Assembly (NCBI GenBank): GCA_036563245.1
Contig: DATCMU010000006.1
Location: forward strand, 1-64,000
DNA: 64,000 bases
Direction: 5' to 3'
Origin: DATCMU01 sp036563245
Lineage (GTDB): Bacteria > Pseudomonadota > Alphaproteobacteria > Rhizobiales > Devosiaceae
Shown: one piece after another, positions 59,390-64,000 of the stretch
Numbering within the stretch: the stretch's first letter is position 1
Layout of the letters: every line of letters starts with the position of its first letter
Notes under the pieces: generated by a model
Databases searched by the model: none
What the model saw: only the letters and a program-made list of their open reading frames with translations
What the model was told of the DNA's origin: nothing
Translations under genes and position numbers: made by a program

Positions 59390-60081
59390 CGATGAAGACC
59401 ATCGGCCTGATCGGCGGGATGAGCTGGGAATCGAGCGCGCACTACTACCGCATTCTCAATTCGGAGACCGCGAAGCGGCTTGGCGGTCTTCATTCGGCGC
59501 CGATCCTGCTGCATTCGCTCGATTTTGCGCCCATTGCGCACCTGCAGGAAGCAGGCGAATGGGATGCAGCGGGCGACCGGCTTGCCGCGATCGCCGTGGG
59601 GCTCGAGGCCGCGGGCGCCGGCGTGATCGGGCTCGCCACCAACACCATGCACATCGTCGCGGACCGGATCGCCTCCGCCATCTCGGTCCCGTTCGTGCAC
59701 ATCGCCGATCCCACCGCCGACGCGCTCCTGCACGACGGCTACTCGCGCGTGGGACTGCTTGGCACCCGGTTCACCATGCAGATGCCTTTCTACAGCGATC
59801 GCCTGAAAGGCCGGGGGCTCGAGGTACTGGTGCCCGAGGTCGACCAGACCAATCTCAACGGCATCATCTATGAGGAACTGTGCCTCGGGGTCGTCCGGGA
59901 GGAAAGCCGCCGCACCTATGTGGATGCGATCTCCCGCCTCGCGGCACGCGGCGCCGAGGCGGTCATCCTGGGTTGCACCGAAATCGGCATGCTCATCGAC
60001 GACAGCGTCAGCCCGCTGCCAGTCTTCGATACCACCGACCTGCATGCCACGGCATTGGTAGAGGCGGCCCTCTCCGACTGA
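59386..60081 (+). CDS. Aspartate/glutamate racemase family protein (YgeA-like)
   Basis: A 231-residue PLP-independent amino-acid racemase. GLIGGMSWESSAHYYRILN is the N-terminal signature, the first catalytic position is Thr in LATNTMHIVAD and the second is Cys in ILGCTEIGML, the Thr/Cys pairing seen in YgeA-type enzymes instead of two cysteines. The substrate may be aspartate/glutamate or a broad set of amino acids. It overlaps rppH and ends exactly where convergent pstB ends. Confidence 0.92.
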   Translation: MTMKTIGLIGGMSWESSAHYYRILNSETAKRLGGLHSAPILLHSLDFAPIAHLQEAGEWDAAGDRLAAIAVGLEAAGAGVIGLATNTMHIVADRIASAISVPFVHIADPTADALLHDGYSRVGLLGTRFTMQMPFYSDRLKGRGLEVLVPEVDQTNLNGIIYEELCLGVVREESRRTYVDAISRLAARGAEAVILGCTEIGMLIDDSVSPLPVFDTTDLHATALVEAALSD

Positions 60082-60918
60082 TCAGCCGAAGCGGCCGGTC
60101 ACGTAGTCCTGCGTCCGCTGCTCGCGGGGGGCGGTGAACACCCTCTCGGTCCGGTCGAATTCGATCAGTTCGCCCAGGTACATGAAGGCCGTATACTGCG
60201 ACGCCCGCGCCGCCTGCTGCATGTTGTGCGTGACGATGGCGATGCAGAATTCCGAACTCAGTTCCTCGATGAGTTCCTCGATCTTCGCGGTCGAGATCGG
60301 GTCGAGCGCCGAGGCCGGCTCGTCAAGCAGAAGGACCTCGGGCCGCACCGCCACGGCACGGGCGATGCAAAGCCGCTGCTGCTGGCCGCCGGACAGGCCA
60401 AGCCCGCTCTGGTGCAGCTTCTCCTTCACCTCGTCCCACAGCGCCGCCTTGCGCAAGGCGGCTTCCACGCGGCCATCCATCTCGGACTTGGGCATGCGTT
60501 CATAGAGCCTGACGCCGAAGGCGATGTTCTCGTAGATCGACATGGGGAAGGGTGTCGGCTTCTGGAACACCATGCCGACCTTGGAGCGCAGGAGATTGAG
60601 ATCCTCGTTCCGGCCAAGGATGTTGCGACCGTCGAGAAGCACCTCTCCGGAGACCCGCTGGCCGGGATACAGATCGTAGATCCGGTTCAGAACGCGCAGC
60701 AGGGTCGACTTGCCGCAACCCGACGGGCCGATGAACGCGGTGACCGTCTTGTCGCGCAGCGCCAGATTGATGTTCTTGAGCGCTTCGAAACCATTGGCGT
60801 AGTGAAATCCGAGATTCCTGATCTCGAGCTTCACCGGCCGCTCGTTCGTCTCGCCTTGCGAGCGCGTCTCGGTGGCACCGAGGGACGTGGCATGCGTCGG
60901 GGCGTCGGCAGTTTCCAT
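60082..60918 (-). CDS. pstB: Phosphate ABC transporter ATP-binding protein
   Basis: A 278-residue ATPase of the high-affinity phosphate importer. Walker A is GPSGCGKSTLLR, VFQKPTPFPMSIYENIAFG is the PstB-specific Q-loop region, the signature is LSGGQQQR, and Walker B is LLLDEPASALDP. An unconserved 28-residue N terminus precedes the core. It follows pstA by 14 nt. Its stop abuts the racemase stop (TGATCA), so nothing is transcribed after it on this strand here. Confidence 0.97.
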   Translation of the reverse strand: METADAPTHATSLGATETRSQGETNERPVKLEIRNLGFHYANGFEALKNINLALRDKTVTAFIGPSGCGKSTLLRVLNRIYDLYPGQRVSGEVLLDGRNILGRNEDLNLLRSKVGMVFQKPTPFPMSIYENIAFGVRLYERMPKSEMDGRVEAALRKAALWDEVKEKLHQSGLGLSGGQQQRLCIARAVAVRPEVLLLDEPASALDPISTAKIEELIEELSSEFCIAIVTHNMQQAARASQYTAFMYLGELIEFDRTERVFTAPREQRTQDYVTGRFG

Positions 60919-60932
60919 GCTGGCTGGATCCC

Positions 60933-61769
60933 TTATTGCGAACGACGGCCGGCCAGCGACCGGGCGACAATGTTGAGCAACAGAATGGTAACGGTAATCA
61001 GCAGCGCGCCCCCCCAGGCCAGCCGCTGCCAGTCGTCATAGGGGCTGAGGGCGAACTGAAAGATCACGACCGGCAGGTTGGCCATGGGCTGGCTCATGTC
61101 GGTGCTCCAGAACTGGTTGTTCAGGGCGGTGAACAAGAGCGGCGCGGTTTCGCCGGCTACGCGGGCAATCGCCAGCAGGACGCCGGTCAGTATGCCGTTG
61201 CGGGCCGCGCGGTAGATCACGAAGATCATCATGCGCCAGCGCGGCGCGCCAAGCGCCGCCGTTGCTTCGCGCAATGTGTTCGGCACCAGCCCCAGCATGT
61301 CCTGGGTCGTGCGATTGATCACCGGCAAGGCGATCAGGCCGAGTGCAAATGACCCCGCCCATGCCGAGAAATGCCCGAACGGCACCACAACGATGGTGTA
61401 GATGAACAGGCCCACGATGATCGAGGGTGCGCTCAGCAAGACGTCGTTGATGAATTTGGCGGCCTCGCCCAGCCGTGACTTGCCGGCATATTCCGAGAGA
61501 TAGGTGCCCGCCAGGATCCCGATTGGCGTGGCGATGGCGATGGCCACGAATGTCATGACGGCGGAACCGAATATGGCATTGGCAAGCCCGCCCTGATCGC
61601 CCGGCGGGGGTGTGTTCTCCAGGAAGAGGGCGGGACCGATGGCCGCCAGCCCTTCCGAAAACAGCGTCCACAGGATCGCCGTGAGCCAGAACAGCCCGAA
61701 ACCTGCCGCAGCCACGGCAAGGACGAGCCAGATCCGGTTCGCTCTCATGCGTGAGGAATATACGGACAT
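60933..61769 (-). CDS. pstA: Phosphate ABC transporter permease PstA
   Basis: A 278-residue membrane subunit with six TM segments. GGLANAIFGSAVMTFVAIAI, GTYLSEYAGKSRLGE, LPVINRTTQDMLGLVPNTLR and the EATAALGAPRWRMMIFVIY loop are characteristic. The ATG at 61769 has CAGGAAC upstream and lies 11 nt after the pstC stop; an extended frame to 61811 is rejected. Confidence 0.95.
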   Translation of the reverse strand: MSVYSSRMRANRIWLVLAVAAAGFGLFWLTAILWTLFSEGLAAIGPALFLENTPPPGDQGGLANAIFGSAVMTFVAIAIATPIGILAGTYLSEYAGKSRLGEAAKFINDVLLSAPSIIVGLFIYTIVVVPFGHFSAWAGSFALGLIALPVINRTTQDMLGLVPNTLREATAALGAPRWRMMIFVIYRAARNGILTGVLLAIARVAGETAPLLFTALNNQFWSTDMSQPMANLPVVIFQFALSPYDDWQRLAWGGALLITVTILLLNIVARSLAGRRSQ

Positions 61770-61780
61770 GTTCCTGGCCC

Positions 61781-62779
61781 TCACAGTCTTTCGGCCGAGC
61801 CGATCATCCATTTGGCAATACCGAGAACCGCGAAGGTGATTGCAAAAAGGATGAGGCCCAGCGCGATCAGGCTCGACGTGTAGATATCGCCTGTGGCTTC
61901 GGTGAACTCGTTGGCGATTGCCGCGGAAATGGTGGTCGCCGGCGCCAGTATGGATGAATGGATCTTGTGCGAATTGCCGATCACGAACGTCACGGCCATG
62001 GTCTCCCCGAGAGCGCGGCCAAGCCCCAGCATGACGCCACCGACAAGACCGACCCGCGTATAGGGAATGATGATGTGCCGGACGACCTCCCAGGTCGTCA
62101 TGCCCATTCCATAGGCCGATTCGCGCAACAGGACAGGCACGGTCAGGAACACGTCACGTGTGACCGACGTAATGAACGGCAGCACCATGATCGCCAGGAC
62201 GATGCCCGCGGTCAAAAGGCCGATGCCGTAGGGCGGGCCCTGGAACAGCATGCCGATGCCCGGGACATTGCCCAGCGTATCGATCAGGAAGGGTTGAACG
62301 TATTTCTGCAGGAACGGCGCGAGGACGAAAAAGCCCCATAGACCGTAGATGATGCTCGGGATTCCGGCCAGCAACTCGATGGCGATGCCGATCGGGCGGC
62401 GCAGCTTCTCCGGGCAGAGTTCGGTCAGAAAGATCGCGATCCCCAGACTGACCGGAATGCCGATCAGCATGGCGATCAGCGAGGTGACCAGGGTGCCGTA
62501 GATGGGTGCGGCGGCGCCGAAGATCTCCTTGACCGGGCTCCAGCGCTCGGTCCAGAGGAACGAAAACCCGAATTTGGACAGGGCCGGCCATGCGCCGTGC
62601 ACCAGGGCCACGATCACGCCCAGGAGCAGCAACACCACGAAGCTGGCGGAAATGAACGTCGCACCGACAAAGAGGCGGTCCTGCATCTTCCAGCCGCGCG
62701 TTGTCAGGTGACGCTTGTGCTTGGCCCGATCGCGGGCGCTGGCTTGCGTCGATGACGTCAGATTTCCGGTCAAGGTCAT
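61781..62779 (-). CDS. pstC: Phosphate ABC transporter permease PstC
   Basis: A 332-residue membrane subunit: a basic N-terminal tail of about 30 residues, then six TM segments. APIYGTLVTSLIAMLIGIPV, ELLAGIPSIIYGLWGFFVLA, LRESAYGMGMTTWEVVRHII (EAA loop) and GLGRALGETMAVTFVIGNSH are diagnostic. It lies 90 nt after pstS, a gap that holds a strong stem-loop. Confidence 0.96.
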   Translation of the reverse strand: MTLTGNLTSSTQASARDRAKHKRHLTTRGWKMQDRLFVGATFISASFVVLLLLGVIVALVHGAWPALSKFGFSFLWTERWSPVKEIFGAAAPIYGTLVTSLIAMLIGIPVSLGIAIFLTELCPEKLRRPIGIAIELLAGIPSIIYGLWGFFVLAPFLQKYVQPFLIDTLGNVPGIGMLFQGPPYGIGLLTAGIVLAIMVLPFITSVTRDVFLTVPVLLRESAYGMGMTTWEVVRHIIIPYTRVGLVGGVMLGLGRALGETMAVTFVIGNSHKIHSSILAPATTISAAIANEFTEATGDIYTSSLIALGLILFAITFAVLGIAKWMIGSAERL

Positions 62780-62817
62780 CCCACCTTCGCTTTCATCGAG
62801 GCTGTTTCAGCACACAG

Positions 62818-62843
62818 GACGGGCGGAGTAAACTCCGCCCGTC
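62818..62843 (-). promoter_or_regulatory. Stem-loop between pstS and pstC
   Basis: GACGGGCGGAGT (62818-62829) and ACTCCGCCCGTC (62832-62843) form a nearly perfect 11-12 bp hairpin. No U-run follows on the minus strand. It likely protects pstS mRNA and reduces read-through into the permease genes. Confidence 0.65.
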
Positions 62844-62869
62844 CCGAAAGGAACCGGAGTGTGACCCGA

Positions 62870-63925
62870 TTACATGCCGGGGGTGTACACGGCCTTCCCG
62901 TCGGCGACCACTTCGGTGGTCCAGGTCTTGTGGACAAGGTCGACGACGCTGTCGGGCATCGGGATGTAGTCGAGAGCGGCAGCCATGTCATCGCCGTTCT
63001 GATAGGCCCAGTCGAAGAACTTCAGGGCCATCGCCACGTCGGCCGGGTTTTCCGGGTTCTTGTAGACCAGGATGAAGGTTGCGGCGGTGATCGGCCAGCT
63101 GTCGTCGCCGGGCTGGTTGGTCAGGATGAGATAGTAGTTCTCGGCCTTGCTCCACTCGGCATTGGCAGCGGCGGCCTGGAAGGTCTTGATCTCGGGATCG
63201 ACGATCTTGCCGGCCAGGTTCTTCATGTTCATGTAGGCAAGCTTGTTCTGCTCGGCATAGGCGAACTCGACATAGCCGATGGAACCGCCGGTCTGCTTGA
63301 CGGTGTTGGCCACGCCTTCATTGCCCTTGGCGCCAAGACCGACAGGCCATTCGACCGAAGCGTCTTCGCCGACCTCGTCGCTCCACGTGGGCGAGACCTT
63401 GCTCAGGTAGTCGGTGAAGTTGAAGGTGGTGCCCGACCCGTCGGAGCGGTGCACGACCGCAATGGCGGTGGACGGCAGGTTCACGTTGGGGTTCAAGGCC
63501 TTGAGGGCCGGATCGTCCCACTTGGTGATCTTGCCCAGGTAGATGTCGGCGAGGGTCGGACCGTCGATGACGATCTGGCCGGCGTCGATTCCCTCGAGGT
63601 TGAAGATTGGCACGATGCCGCCCATCACCATCGGGAACTGGGTCAGGCCGGCCTGCTTCAGCTCGTCAGGCGTCAACGGCTTGTCGGATGCGCCAAACGT
63701 GACGGTCTTGGCCTTGATCTGCTTGATGCCGCCGCCCGAACCGATCGACTGGTAGTTCAGCCCGATGCCGGTCTCGGTCTTGTAGGCATCGGCCCACTTG
63801 GCATAGATCGGGTAGGGGAAGGTCGCGCCTGCGCCCGAAATGTCTGCAGCCAGTGCAGCGCCGGCCAGCGACAGGCTGAGCGCAGTCGCGGCAGCGCCGG
63901 CTACGATGTTCTTGAAAATGCCCAC
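62870..63925 (-). CDS. pstS: Phosphate-binding periplasmic protein PstS
   Basis: A 351-residue phosphate-binding protein with a Sec signal peptide (about 1-26, ending GAALA). The mature protein begins DISGAGATFPYPIYAKWADA; YQSIGSGGGIKQI and AVVHRSDGSGTTFNFTDYL carry the phosphate ligands. It heads the minus-strand pstSCAB operon. AGGAG lies about 13 nt before the ATG, rather far. The 75 bp upstream in the window show no recognisable Pho box. Confidence 0.97.
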   Translation of the reverse strand: MGIFKNIVAGAAATALSLSLAGAALAADISGAGATFPYPIYAKWADAYKTETGIGLNYQSIGSGGGIKQIKAKTVTFGASDKPLTPDELKQAGLTQFPMVMGGIVPIFNLEGIDAGQIVIDGPTLADIYLGKITKWDDPALKALNPNVNLPSTAIAVVHRSDGSGTTFNFTDYLSKVSPTWSDEVGEDASVEWPVGLGAKGNEGVANTVKQTGGSIGYVEFAYAEQNKLAYMNMKNLAGKIVDPEIKTFQAAAANAEWSKAENYYLILTNQPGDDSWPITAATFILVYKNPENPADVAMALKFFDWAYQNGDDMAAALDYIPMPDSVVDLVHKTWTTEVVADGKAVYTPGM

Positions 63926-64000
63926 GTCGGATCTCCTGGATCAGGATTGGTGTCAAGGTTGACCGGCCTCTGGGTTGCCGATCAGCGAACGCCGGCATCG

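Noticed and set aside
63926..64000. Pho box upstream of pstS
   Set aside because: No CTGTCAT-like direct repeats are visible in the 75 bp available; it could lie beyond the window.
1..64000. CRISPR arrays, insertion sequences, prophage or integrase genes
   Set aside because: No repeat-spacer pattern, transposase, phage or recombinase motif was found in any supported reading frame.

Overview
The window reads as a high-GC alphaproteobacterial chromosome, most likely Hyphomicrobiales (a Devosia/Pelagibacterium-like lineage). The evidence is the core gene order rplU-rpmA-GNAT-obgE-proB-proA-nadD-rsfS-rlmH-envC-like-ctpA-polysaccharide deacetylase-rppH, the HhH-tailed L21 protein, and tightly coupled genes with many ATGA overlaps. 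Genus and species cannot be fixed from sequence reading alone.

Positions 1-46,436 form a dense sugar and sugar-acid catabolic region with four carbohydrate ABC importers, each beside its own regulator. (A) 1-12,992: a LacI regulator (8225-9307) lies between a minus-strand operon and a plus-strand operon. The minus-strand operon holds a CUT1 importer, two enolase-superfamily dehydratases, an L-rhamnose mutarotase-type protein and a DapA-family lyase. The plus-strand operon holds a Gfo/Idh oxidoreductase, an SDR, an FAH-family hydrolase and an amidohydrolase-type lactonase. Together they fit non-phosphorylative 6-deoxyhexose (L-fucose/L-rhamnose-like) breakdown to pyruvate and lactate. (B) 12,989-23,390: a second CUT1 operon under a GntR/FCD regulator carries a two-cupin protein, an HpaI-type aldolase, an alpha/beta hydrolase, an RraA-family fragment and otnK-otnC-otnI (2-/3-oxo-tetronate to dihydroxyacetone phosphate).

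(C) 24,469-35,950: a CUT2 importer with a fused ATPase-permease, a FadR-type regulator with three matching operator-like sites, and an apnL / RuBisCO-like protein / oiaK / apnO operon for D-apionate, ending in a clear intrinsic terminator. (D) 36,090-46,436: an opposing operon with an L-fucose-isomerase-like protein, split transketolase, FGGY kinase and a second CUT2 importer, under a DeoR regulator. This matches the logic of the D-apiose isomerase / apulose kinase / apulose-4-phosphate transketolase route. Two routes for the same branched plant sugar therefore appear to sit back to back. A tRNA-Ser gene whose 3' end faces this block, and a diverged copy of that tRNA 3' end at 29,209-29,234, bracket both enzyme sets and hint at an old integration event.

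From 46,787 to the end the content is housekeeping: tRNA-Ser(CGA), ribosomal proteins L21 and L27, the Obg GTPase, proline and NAD biosynthesis, ribosome silencing and methylation, envelope maintenance genes, an RNA pyrophosphohydrolase, an amino-acid racemase, and the minus-strand phosphate transporter pstSCAB. pstB ends directly against the convergent racemase, so no phoU follows it here.
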